Shown here: positions 39,325-47,317 of the stretch, piece by piece
Position numbering within the stretch: position 1 is the stretch's first letter
Layout: each line of letters starts with the position of its first letter
Position numbers and translations under genes: made by a program
Notes under the pieces: model-generated
Told to the model about the DNA's origin: nothing
What the model saw: the letters and a program-made list of their open reading frames with translations, nothing else
The model's database searches: none
Source of the DNA: Pseudoalteromonas piratica
GTDB taxonomy: Bacteria; Pseudomonadota; Gammaproteobacteria; Enterobacterales; Alteromonadaceae
Direction of reading: 5' to 3'
Assembly: GCF_000788395.1 (NCBI RefSeq)
Contig: NZ_CP009888.1
Coordinates: forward strand, 1,198,001-1,262,000
Length of the DNA stretch: 64,000 nucleotides

Positions 39325-40128
39325 ATGGTTTCTGGATTAAAAAGCACCTTGCTCAATTTAGTTAAAACGCAGCCACTGTTAGATGAAGGCACTGAGGCGT
39401 GGATACTCGATACATTTTTATGGGCATACCAAGAATTTGATGGTGATGCACTCCTTAACGAGATGCGCTTTATTTTGCCTAATGGTGAGTTTTTCCCTGA
39501 ACAAGTCAATAGCATAGAGCAAATGGCAAGCTACGTATTCACGCAAGTTAAAGGCTATGCGGGAATGCAAGCGTGGCCAATACAGCTGGTGGCACCAAAT
39601 CAAATTTCAGAACAAAGTTTTCCATTATTAGAGTTTTCAGGGGTTAAGCGGGGTGATAACGCCGAGCTTGTTTCTGCAAGTGGTTCATTGCAAATATCAT
39701 TTAACCCAAATCAAATAAACCAACCACAAGACTTAATAGCTTCATTTTCTCAATCCTTGGCGCATATCAATGTGTTACACAATCGTAGCTTACCACCGGG
39801 TGGACAAGAGCTGGTGCCACAGGCAGTCGATCTGCTGGCATGTTTTATGGGATTCGGTGTGATGATGGCAAATACAGCGTATCAGTTTCGCGGTGGTTGT
39901 GGTTCGTGTTACAACCCTTACGCAAACCGCAGTGCAACATTAGCTGAGCCGGAATTAATATACATTCTTGCGTTATTACTTAAGGCGAAAAATTTACCAC
40001 TATCGCATATTTCATCGCACTTAAAACCACATTTACGTTCGTTGTTAAAGCGCGCGAATAAGCAACTTGAAAACACCATATCGCAATCAGCTAATCCTAT
40101 GCTAATCGCATTAACGGAGGCGAAGTGA
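39325..40128 (+). CDS. Conserved-looking protein of unknown function, operon leader
   Basis: A 267-residue soluble protein that I do not recognise. It has an N-terminal helical region (1-60), a segment NGEFFPEQVNSIEQMASYVF followed by KGYAGMQAWP, a mid region with an Ala/His-containing helix, and a notable GGCGSCYNPYANRSA motif at about 191-205 with a CxxC-like pair; the C-terminus is helical and basic. No signal peptide or membrane helix. The CxxC could bind metal, but this is inference. Its stop overlaps the GTG start of the LysE-type gene by 4 nt, so it is tightly coupled to the exporter. Confidence 0.72.
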   Translation: MVSGLKSTLLNLVKTQPLLDEGTEAWILDTFLWAYQEFDGDALLNEMRFILPNGEFFPEQVNSIEQMASYVFTQVKGYAGMQAWPIQLVAPNQISEQSFPLLEFSGVKRGDNAELVSASGSLQISFNPNQINQPQDLIASFSQSLAHINVLHNRSLPPGGQELVPQAVDLLACFMGFGVMMANTAYQFRGGCGSCYNPYANRSATLAEPELIYILALLLKAKNLPLSHISSHLKPHLRSLLKRANKQLENTISQSANPMLIALTEAK

Positions 40129-40748
40129 GTTATCTTGATGAGTTTTTATTAATCGCAATTAGTCATTTTTTTGCAGTTGCCAGTCCAGGGCCTGACTTTG
40201 CGTTAGTACTAAAACAAAGCATTCAAAAAGGACGCAATAACGCTCTAGTAACCAGTGCTGGTATTGCTACAGGTATCTTGGTGCATGTGAGCTATTGTGT
40301 ACTTGGAGTAGCGATCGTTATTTCGCAGTCACCTACCTTATTTGCTGTTTTAAAATACCTTGCAGCAGCCTATCTCGCTTATATTGGTGTTATGGCATTG
40401 CGATCAAAACCCGCTTCGCATCAAAGTGAACAGGTATTAGCACAAACAGAGTCTGAATCTATGGTAAAAGCGTTTAGCCGAGGGTTTTTGGTCAATGCGC
40501 TTAACCCGAAAGCAACACTGTTCTTTTTGAGTTTATTCACCTTAGTGATCAGTGTTGATACGCCAATTTTGATCCAAGCTGGTTATGGTATGTATATGGC
40601 AGTAGCAACGCTTGTGTGGTTTAGCTTTCTATCGCTTGTATTAAGTCGAGAAAAGGTACGTGCATTCTTTTTGAAGGCAGGGCATTGGTTTGATAGGGGG
40701 ATTGGTGTAGTGCTGATTGCTCTTGCTGTGAGGGTGGTATTGGTATGA
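40125..40748 (+). CDS. LysE/RhtB-family amino-acid exporter
   Basis: A 207-residue inner-membrane protein with six predicted hydrophobic helices. The family hallmark near the N-terminus is ASPGPDFALVLKQSIQKGRNN, and VNALNPKATLFFLSLF lies mid-protein; both are typical of the RhtB/LeuE branch exporting homoserine, threonine, leucine or similar amino acids. The exact substrate cannot be told. The GTG start overlaps the upstream stop and the stop overlaps the downstream ATG, so all three genes are translationally coupled. Confidence 0.9.
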   Translation: MSYLDEFLLIAISHFFAVASPGPDFALVLKQSIQKGRNNALVTSAGIATGILVHVSYCVLGVAIVISQSPTLFAVLKYLAAAYLAYIGVMALRSKPASHQSEQVLAQTESESMVKAFSRGFLVNALNPKATLFFLSLFTLVISVDTPILIQAGYGMYMAVATLVWFSFLSLVLSREKVRAFFLKAGHWFDRGIGVVLIALAVRVVLV

Positions 40749-41236
40749 TTTATTACAACTTAGCATATGGGTCAAATATGTCATTAAATCGATTACTTGC
40801 GCGCTTACCCAATGCAAAGCGTATTGGTGTTGCGACCGTGCCAGGGTTTAGATTAACCTTTGATAAGCAAGGATTTGATAACTCAGGTAAGTGCAATGCG
40901 CTTGCAACACATAATCAAGATGACTTGTTGTATGGTGTGCTCTATAAAATAACTCAAGATGAAAAACACATTTTGGATGAAATTGAAGGGCCGCGCTACG
41001 ATAACCAAGAAATAATGGTTACCAATGAATGTGGTAATCAGTTTGCTGCCTACTGTTATGTTGCAAATACTCTATGCCAACAGCAACTCCCTTTTGATTG
41101 GTACATAAAACATGTACTCACAGGTGCCTTAGAGGCCAATTTACCTCATCACTATATTCATCAAATTCGCTCGCAACAAACACAAGTCGATCACGATAGT
41201 GCCCGTGCTGAGCGTGAGTTTTCAATTTATAAGTAA
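40745..41236 (+). CDS. Gamma-glutamylcyclotransferase-like protein
   Basis: A 163-residue protein of the GGCT/AIG2-like fold: YGSNMSLNRL at the N-terminus (the substrate-binding YGSN loop), PGFRLTFDKQG, LYGVLYKIT and DEIEGPRYDN, in which the Glu is in the expected catalytic position. GGCT enzymes cleave gamma-glutamyl amino acids to 5-oxoproline and free amino acid. It is joined by an ATGA overlap to a LysE-type exporter and lies 7 nt upstream of a serine hydrolase, which suggests joint handling of an amino-acid or peptide derivative (inference). Confidence 0.85.
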   Translation: MIYYNLAYGSNMSLNRLLARLPNAKRIGVATVPGFRLTFDKQGFDNSGKCNALATHNQDDLLYGVLYKITQDEKHILDEIEGPRYDNQEIMVTNECGNQFAAYCYVANTLCQQQLPFDWYIKHVLTGALEANLPHHYIHQIRSQQTQVDHDSARAEREFSIYK

Positions 41237-41243
41237 GTAAATT

Positions 41244-42803
41244 ATGAAGAAATTAGTCAGTAAAATTACTCTCGCACTTGGCGTTTTGGCGTCAAGCCAA
41301 CTGTATGCCTCAATTGACACTAAACAGCTAGAACAAACCATTGAACATTCAATGTCACGCTTTGATGTACCGGGGATGGCTGTTGCGGTTGTGGAAAATG
41401 GTGAAGTGGTCTTTTCAAAAGGCTTCGGTGTTAGGCACTTAGAGACGGGTGAAAAGGTAAACAAACATACCTTATTTGGTATTGCGTCAAATTCCAAAGC
41501 ATTTACTGCAGCAGCACTTGCGATGCTGGTTGATCAAGGCAAGCTTAATTGGAATGACAAAGTAATTGATCACTTACCTGAATTTCGCATGTTTGATGCT
41601 TATGCTACGCGTGAAGTGACAATTCGCGACTTACTTAGTCATCGTGCCGGCCTTGGTTTAGGCGCTGGTGATTTAACAATTTGGCCGGATACGGATAAAT
41701 CGGTTGAAGAAGTGATTCATGGCATCCGCTATTTAAAACCAGTATCAAGCTTTCGTAGTCAATATACTTATAATAATTTAATGTTTGTTACTGCCGGTGA
41801 AGTGGTTGCTCGCGTATCAGGGAAATCTTGGCAGGAATTTATCGAACAAGATATGTTAAAGCCGCTAGGTATGACTTTGTCAAAAGCGGGCTTTTCACGT
41901 ATTCCAAAAAGCAATAACAACTGGGCGACAGGCCACATTCCAATGGATGGTAAGTTACATCCTTTCTTTGTTAATTACCTTGAAGATTTCCGCGGCGCAG
42001 GGGCTATTGCATCAAATGTAGATGAAATGGCTAACTGGCTCAAAACACAGCTTGCGGGTGGCAAATTACCCAGTGGTGAAGTGCTGTTTAGTGAAAAGCA
42101 ACAAGCACAGATGTGGCATCCACATATTACCAGTATGACATCTAAAAGTGCCTTTAATGATTATCGTCAGCAGTTTCGTGGTTATGGCCTTGGGTGGTCG
42201 ATAGAAGATTATCAAGGGTATAAAAAATTGGGTCATGGTGGTGGTATTCTTGGCATGGTATCGCAAGTCACCCTTGTTCCTGAAAAACAGCTAGGTATTG
42301 TCGTGTTATCTAATCAGCAGGCATTTAGTGCGCTGAGTGCAATTACTCATGAAGTACTCGAAGATGCGCTTGAATTACCAAATAAAGATTGGGTAGAAAT
42401 GCTGGCAAAGAAACATTTCGAACGTAAAAATAAAGCGTATGAAAAAGCGGTAGTTGAAAAGCCAAAACACCTACAGAAAGCATTACCCTTATCAACCTAC
42501 GCAGCGCGTTACAATGACGCTTGGTATGGCGATATTGTAATTGCTGAAAAAGATAGCAAACTAACTATCGATTTCACACATTCTGCACGTTTAAAAGGCA
42601 CCTTAGAGCATTTTAATGGCAACACCTTTATTGTTCGTTGGCACGAAAAGTTGCTTGAAGCTGATGCCTTTATTGAATTTGAAATGAGTCCAAACAATCA
42701 AGTTCGCGCGGCAAAAATGCGAGCGGTTGCCCCAAGTGTGACTGACTTTAGTTTTGATTTTCATAACCTTAATTTGATCCCAATCAAATCTGACGCACCT
42801 TAA
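41244..42803 (+). CDS. Serine hydrolase, class C beta-lactamase-like, with C-terminal DUF3471-type domain
   Basis: A 519-residue secreted protein. Signal peptide (1-23, LYA-S), then a beta-lactamase/transpeptidase-like domain (about 25-385) with the SxxK nucleophile pair Ser82/Lys85 (SNSK), a YNN motif in place of YxN, and HGGGILGM in place of the KTG box. The last ~110 residues look like the beta-sheet DUF3471-type domain found behind such hydrolases. Relatives include esterases, D-aminopeptidases and penicillin-binding proteins of low mass. I do not call it a resistance gene. It starts 7 nt after the GGCT-like gene and ends the operon. Confidence 0.88.
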   Translation: MKKLVSKITLALGVLASSQLYASIDTKQLEQTIEHSMSRFDVPGMAVAVVENGEVVFSKGFGVRHLETGEKVNKHTLFGIASNSKAFTAAALAMLVDQGKLNWNDKVIDHLPEFRMFDAYATREVTIRDLLSHRAGLGLGAGDLTIWPDTDKSVEEVIHGIRYLKPVSSFRSQYTYNNLMFVTAGEVVARVSGKSWQEFIEQDMLKPLGMTLSKAGFSRIPKSNNNWATGHIPMDGKLHPFFVNYLEDFRGAGAIASNVDEMANWLKTQLAGGKLPSGEVLFSEKQQAQMWHPHITSMTSKSAFNDYRQQFRGYGLGWSIEDYQGYKKLGHGGGILGMVSQVTLVPEKQLGIVVLSNQQAFSALSAITHEVLEDALELPNKDWVEMLAKKHFERKNKAYEKAVVEKPKHLQKALPLSTYAARYNDAWYGDIVIAEKDSKLTIDFTHSARLKGTLEHFNGNTFIVRWHEKLLEADAFIEFEMSPNNQVRAAKMRAVAPSVTDFSFDFHNLNLIPIKSDAP

Positions 42804-42813
42804 CCGACCAAAG

Positions 42814-42843
42814 TAGCAAAGTCGGTACTTACTGACTTTGCTA
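42814..42843. other. 10-bp inverted repeat after the serine hydrolase gene
   Basis: TAGCAAAGTC, a 10-nt loop and GACTTTGCTA begin 10 nt after the hydrolase stop. There is no T-tract, so it may be a 3'-end hairpin or a weak terminator before the deacetylase gene. Confidence 0.5.
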
Positions 42844-42876
42844 GACTGGTGTTTAATTCAGCGATTGGAGAGCGGT

Positions 42877-43794
42877 ATGCGAACAGCGATTATTTCACAC
42901 ACGGACTGTCGAAAGCACAGAATGATCCCAGATCACCCTGAATGTCCTTCGCGCCTTGATGCAATTAATGACCGCATGCTTGCCGCAGGTCTCGATATCG
43001 CACTGACTCACCTTGACGCACCGTTAGCAGAGCGTGAACAATTATTATTAGCTCACTCTGAAAGCTTAGTTAAGAAGGTTGAAAGCAACATACCCCACGA
43101 AGGACTCACTGATTTAGATGGTGACACTTGGCTGTGTCCTGACAGTTTAACTGCGGCCAAACGTGCAGCGGGATCTGGTTTGTTGGCAGTTGATAAAATT
43201 TTAGCGGGGGAGCTTGATGCCGCTTTTTGTGCCGTGCGTCCGCCCGGGCATCATGCCAACAAAGACACTTCTTCTGGTTTTTGTATCTTTAACAATGTTG
43301 CCATTGCGGCACGCTATGCGCAGCAGCAAGGTATCAAGCGCATCGCTATATTGGATATCGATGTACATCATGGAAATGGTACACAAGACATTTTTGTTGA
43401 TGACCTTGATGTATTATTTTGTTCTATCTTCCAGCACCCTTTCTATCCTAATACAGCCATTGAGAGCAATGAGCATATCATTAATACGCCGATGACCGCA
43501 GGCATGGCTGGTGATGACTTTGAACGAGCCTTACTCGACACTTGGTTTCCTAAACTAAAGCAGTTTCAACCAGAGTTGATCTTTATTAGTGCGGGTTTTG
43601 ATGCTCACTATGAAGATGATATGGGAGGCTTACAGTTAGTTGAAGCAGATTATTTATGGTTTACCGAGCAAGTTGTTTCACTCTGCGAACAAGTAGACTG
43701 TAAAGGCATTATCTCGATGCTTGAAGGTGGCTACAATAACTCCGCACTTGGCCGTTCTGTTGCAACACATTTAAAAGCGTTAACTGGCCTTTAA
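42877..43794 (+). CDS. Histone-deacetylase-family protein
   Basis: A zinc amidohydrolase of the class II HDAC/AcuC/acetylpolyamine-amidohydrolase family. All key segments are present: DHPECPSRLDAI, RPPGHHANKDTSSGFCIFNN with the His pair, LDIDVHHGNGTQDIF (zinc Asp and His), SAGFDAHYEDDMGG (zinc Asp) and LEGGYN. Bacterial members deacetylate small molecules or protein lysines; the substrate here is unknown. The ATG at 42877 has TTGGAG at good distance and gives 305 residues. An earlier in-frame start at 42838 lacks homology. Confidence 0.92.
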   Translation: MRTAIISHTDCRKHRMIPDHPECPSRLDAINDRMLAAGLDIALTHLDAPLAEREQLLLAHSESLVKKVESNIPHEGLTDLDGDTWLCPDSLTAAKRAAGSGLLAVDKILAGELDAAFCAVRPPGHHANKDTSSGFCIFNNVAIAARYAQQQGIKRIAILDIDVHHGNGTQDIFVDDLDVLFCSIFQHPFYPNTAIESNEHIINTPMTAGMAGDDFERALLDTWFPKLKQFQPELIFISAGFDAHYEDDMGGLQLVEADYLWFTEQVVSLCEQVDCKGIISMLEGGYNNSALGRSVATHLKALTGL

Positions 43795-43927
43795 TTTATT
43801 TGTTATCACTTTAGGTAAAGTTGTTAACTTTAATTTGAATTCCAAGATTAATTGTTCTGCATCAATTTTCACTATTGCAATTATACGTAGAATTCTTTTA
43901 CCCGACGGTCTTTAAAAGGTTACTCAT

Positions 43928-46465
43928 ATGGCTCAATCAAGTAAAAAGCTGCGTGTTGAAGATGTTATGTCTACCGAGCTTTTAGTCTGCTCACCTGAGC
44001 AAAGTTTAGCTGATTGTGCGTGCCTTATGCGTAATGAAAACGTGAGCTCTATCTTTATCAAGCGAGATGGCCAGATCATTGGGGTCTGGACTGAGGGGGA
44101 TTGCGCCAAAGTTGATTTTGCAGATCCTGAAGTATTTCATCAGCCTGTGGTGAACTACATGACATCACCTGTCAAAACCGTTGATCATCTTACCCAGTTA
44201 TCTGAAGTCACCGTATTGTTCCATAGTTATGGTTTTCGCCATTTATTGGTGACAAAAGGGGATGATGGCGAACCTGCTGGTGTTATTAGTTTAAGTGATG
44301 TAGTTCGCAGTCAGGGGCTTGAGCATTATTTGCATTTTAAAACGATTGAAAGTAGCTATGTTGCCGAAGTACCCATTACTCAAGGTAATATTTCTGTAGC
44401 CAGTATCAGTGAAATAATGCGTCAAAGGCGATCGAATTTTGTCCTAATCGATAATCCAGATGTTGGTCAAACGGGTATTATCACGGAGCGTGATTTACTG
44501 ACGATGTTAAGTCGCCAGAAAGTCGATAAACCGGCATGGCAATATGCCAGCTGGCCACTTTTAACTGTGCACTATACAACTAGCTTGTTTAAGGCATATC
44601 AAATTCTCAAGTTAAAGCAGATCCGTCATTTAATCGTTGAAGGTGATGACGGTGAAATCCTTGGCGTATTAGCACTTAGAAATATTCTCAGTGAAATTGA
44701 GTCTGCTTACATGCAAGAGCTTGAAACGGTTTTGCATCAGCGAGATCGCGCGTTAAAGAAATCCCAAAAGAACTTATATTTAGCAGAGCAAATTATCAAT
44801 GCGTCGCCAGACGGGATTATGATAACGGATTCACGTAATACAATTATGCAAGTTAATCCGGCATTTACTCAGCTAACCGGTTATGGCGAACAAGAAGTGC
44901 TTGGCCAGAAGCCGTCAATGCTGAGCTCGGGTCGTCATGATAAACACTTCTATGACAAAATGTGGACCGAGCTTAGGCATAAAGGGGTATGGCAGGGAGA
45001 AATATATAACCGCAAACGCAATGGTGAGATTTTTCTTGAGTGGCTGACCATTATATGTATTCGTGAAAGTGCTGAAGAAGAAGCGCTGTATGCCGCAATC
45101 TTTAGTGATATCACTGAACGAAAGCGTAATGAAAAGCGCATTAAAACGCTTGCTTATTTTGATGAATTAACCCATTTACCGAATCGTCGTTTATTTAATG
45201 ATCGCTTAGAAATGGCGTTAGCAACAGCGCATCGCGACAAAACAAAAATTGCGGTCATGTTTCTCGACTTAGATCACTTTAAACAAGTCAACGATACCTT
45301 AGGTCATAGCGCGGGAGATGCACTTTTAAAGCAAGTCGCAAAGCGTTTGCAGCACTGCATGCATGAAGGGGATACATTAGCGCGCTTAGGGGGCGATGAG
45401 TTTACGCTGTTATTGACCGAAATTGATGAGGTTAAAAATATCCACCGTTACGCAACAAGTTTAATTGAGGCGCTGCGTGAGCCAATTAAAATCGGCAACA
45501 CAGAAATCGTCATAACAACTTCGATTGGTGGTGCAATTTACCCTGATGATGGCGAAGATGCTGAAACGTTATTAAAACATGCCGACATTGCGATGTATCG
45601 TTCGAAAGAGATTGGACGCAATTCATTTCAATTATATAAACCAGCTATGAATGCGCGTTCTCTGGAGCGTATGGCGATTGAAAATAAGCTTAAACAAGCG
45701 TTAAAAAATAATGAGTTTAGCCTTTATTACCAGCCCAAAATTGATAGCTTCACACATCAAATTGTCGGTGCAGAAGCGCTACTGCGTTGGCATGATAGTG
45801 AATTAGGTTTTATCTCACCTGCTAACTTTATTCCGCTTGCAGAAGAACTTGGATTAATTGTTGATATTGATATTTGGGTAATTAATGCGGTATGTAAGCA
45901 AATTCAGCAATGGCAAAACAAGGGGATATTTGATAGACGCATTTCAGCCAATGTGTCAGCGCTTCATTTTACCCAAGGAAACTTGGCTCAAAGCGTAGAG
46001 AATGCGTTAAATATTTGGCAAGTTGACGGCCGACTTCTTGAAATTGAAATTACTGAAAGTAGTTTCATTCGATCACTCGAAGATGCAAAGAAAGTACTTA
46101 AGGCGCTTAAACAATTAGGTGTTAGTTTATCGTTAGATGACTTTGGTACAGGTTATTCAGCGTTAAGTTACCTTGCACGGCTTCCGATTGACACACTGAA
46201 AATTGATGCCAGTTTTGTAGCCAAAGTGCCCGATGAATATGGCAATAGCCAAATAGTAAAAGCAATTGCAGCGATGGCCCATAGCCTTGAATTAAATTTA
46301 GTGGCTGAAGGTGTTGAGCAGGCGCATCAGTTGGCTTTTTTACAAGAACTAGATTGCCATGCCATCCAAGGTTACTTTTTTAGTAAACCCTTGAGTGTTG
46401 AACAGTTTGAGTTATTTTGCGAGGCACATCGCCCCGCAAAAATAGCGCTATCGGTTAGTAGCTAA
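43928..46465 (+). CDS. Four-CBS, PAS, GGDEF, EAL cyclic-di-GMP protein
   Basis: An 845-residue cytoplasmic signalling protein. Four CBS modules (about 6-270, two Bateman pairs) that usually bind adenine nucleotides are followed by a short coiled coil, a PAS domain (about 280-400), a GGDEF domain (about 405-575) with intact GGDEF at 488-492, and an EAL domain (about 590-840). EAL residues look complete: EALLRW, NVSALHF, EITES, DDFGTGYSAL, K in LKID, and VAEGVEQ. It may make or degrade c-di-GMP according to nucleotide or PAS signals. Its last 11 bases overlap the convergent DUF2797 gene. Confidence 0.93.
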   Translation: MAQSSKKLRVEDVMSTELLVCSPEQSLADCACLMRNENVSSIFIKRDGQIIGVWTEGDCAKVDFADPEVFHQPVVNYMTSPVKTVDHLTQLSEVTVLFHSYGFRHLLVTKGDDGEPAGVISLSDVVRSQGLEHYLHFKTIESSYVAEVPITQGNISVASISEIMRQRRSNFVLIDNPDVGQTGIITERDLLTMLSRQKVDKPAWQYASWPLLTVHYTTSLFKAYQILKLKQIRHLIVEGDDGEILGVLALRNILSEIESAYMQELETVLHQRDRALKKSQKNLYLAEQIINASPDGIMITDSRNTIMQVNPAFTQLTGYGEQEVLGQKPSMLSSGRHDKHFYDKMWTELRHKGVWQGEIYNRKRNGEIFLEWLTIICIRESAEEEALYAAIFSDITERKRNEKRIKTLAYFDELTHLPNRRLFNDRLEMALATAHRDKTKIAVMFLDLDHFKQVNDTLGHSAGDALLKQVAKRLQHCMHEGDTLARLGGDEFTLLLTEIDEVKNIHRYATSLIEALREPIKIGNTEIVITTSIGGAIYPDDGEDAETLLKHADIAMYRSKEIGRNSFQLYKPAMNARSLERMAIENKLKQALKNNEFSLYYQPKIDSFTHQIVGAEALLRWHDSELGFISPANFIPLAEELGLIVDIDIWVINAVCKQIQQWQNKGIFDRRISANVSALHFTQGNLAQSVENALNIWQVDGRLLEIEITESSFIRSLEDAKKVLKALKQLGVSLSLDDFGTGYSALSYLARLPIDTLKIDASFVAKVPDEYGNSQIVKAIAAMAHSLELNLVAEGVEQAHQLAFLQELDCHAIQGYFFSKPLSVEQFELFCEAHRPAKIALSVSS

Positions 46466-47282
46466 CTGTCACTTCGTAGGAGGTGAATTTACGAATATTA
46501 ATCACACCACTATCAAAAATAAGATATTGGCCTTTTATACCTTGTAAAACGCCAGAAACCTCAGGGTTTTTATCGAAATTAAAGGAGCTTATTTTGGTTG
46601 GAAATTCTGAAACAGGGAAATCTAATTCGACAACTTCTTCATCTAATTCAGTAATCGCTGTAGCACCAAATAACTCACTTAGCTCGGTCAATTTAGGGCG
46701 AATTTGTTCAATTAACTCGGCACCGTGACGTTTTAAATCGATTGTTTCGCCATTACCTTTAAGCATGTTGCGCCAGTTTGTTTTATCGGCGATAAATTCT
46801 GCTAAAGCAACTTCTAACAATCCAGATTGATGGCGTGTAGCAACTTTAAAAATAGGCAATGCCTGAGTTGCACCTTGGTCAATCCAACGGGTTGGGATTT
46901 GTGTATGGCGAGTGATCCCAACTTTAATGGCGGTGGTATTTGCGAGGTACACGTAGTGTGGGATCATGCAATTTTCTTCGCCCCACTGAGGTTCACGGCA
47001 GGTACCTTGCTCAAAGTGACAAGTTTCAGGTTTCATAATGCACATATCGCAGCTTGCAAGTTTGCGCATACAGACAAAACAATGCCCTTGCGAATAGCTC
47101 TTTTTGGTTTTTTTACCACAGCTACTACAAAAGATATTACCATTAAAAGTCAGAGTAAGTTGCTTGCCAATCAACTCATTTAAAGCGACAAGACTTTCAC
47201 CGACAGGTAACTGGTAGCTAATTGGTGATGTGTGGCTTGCTTGCATTTTTCGCAAAGTACCAGTGTGTTGTGTTGCTTGCAT
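46455..47282 (-). CDS. DUF2797 Cys-rich protein with GIY-YIG-like segment
   Basis: A 275-residue protein. The N-terminal half has a run of Cys pairs (CSSC, CFVC, CDMC, then three more Cys and a His) that looks like a zinc-ribbon arrangement. The middle (about 110-180) has HYVYLANTTAIKVGITR and a following RWIDQGA, similar to a GIY-YIG nuclease core (YVY and KVGIT plus conserved Arg). The family (DUF2797) has no established function; RNA or DNA binding is plausible but unproven. The ATG at 47282 has AGGGGC upstream. Convergent 11-bp overlap with the GGDEF-EAL gene, so the two stop codons interlock. Confidence 0.8.
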   Translation of the reverse strand: MQATQHTGTLRKMQASHTSPISYQLPVGESLVALNELIGKQLTLTFNGNIFCSSCGKKTKKSYSQGHCFVCMRKLASCDMCIMKPETCHFEQGTCREPQWGEENCMIPHYVYLANTTAIKVGITRHTQIPTRWIDQGATQALPIFKVATRHQSGLLEVALAEFIADKTNWRNMLKGNGETIDLKRHGAELIEQIRPKLTELSELFGATAITELDEEVVELDFPVSEFPTKISSFNFDKNPEVSGVLQGIKGQYLIFDSGVINIRKFTSYEVTVSY

Positions 47283-47317
47283 TTTGAGCCCCTAATCAAG
47301 CAAAAAAGGCTATCCTA

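Noticed and set aside
41244..42803. AmpC beta-lactamase resistance gene
   Set aside because: The SxxK fold is shared by many esterases and peptidases. The YNN and HGG motifs and the C-terminal extra domain do not match AmpC.
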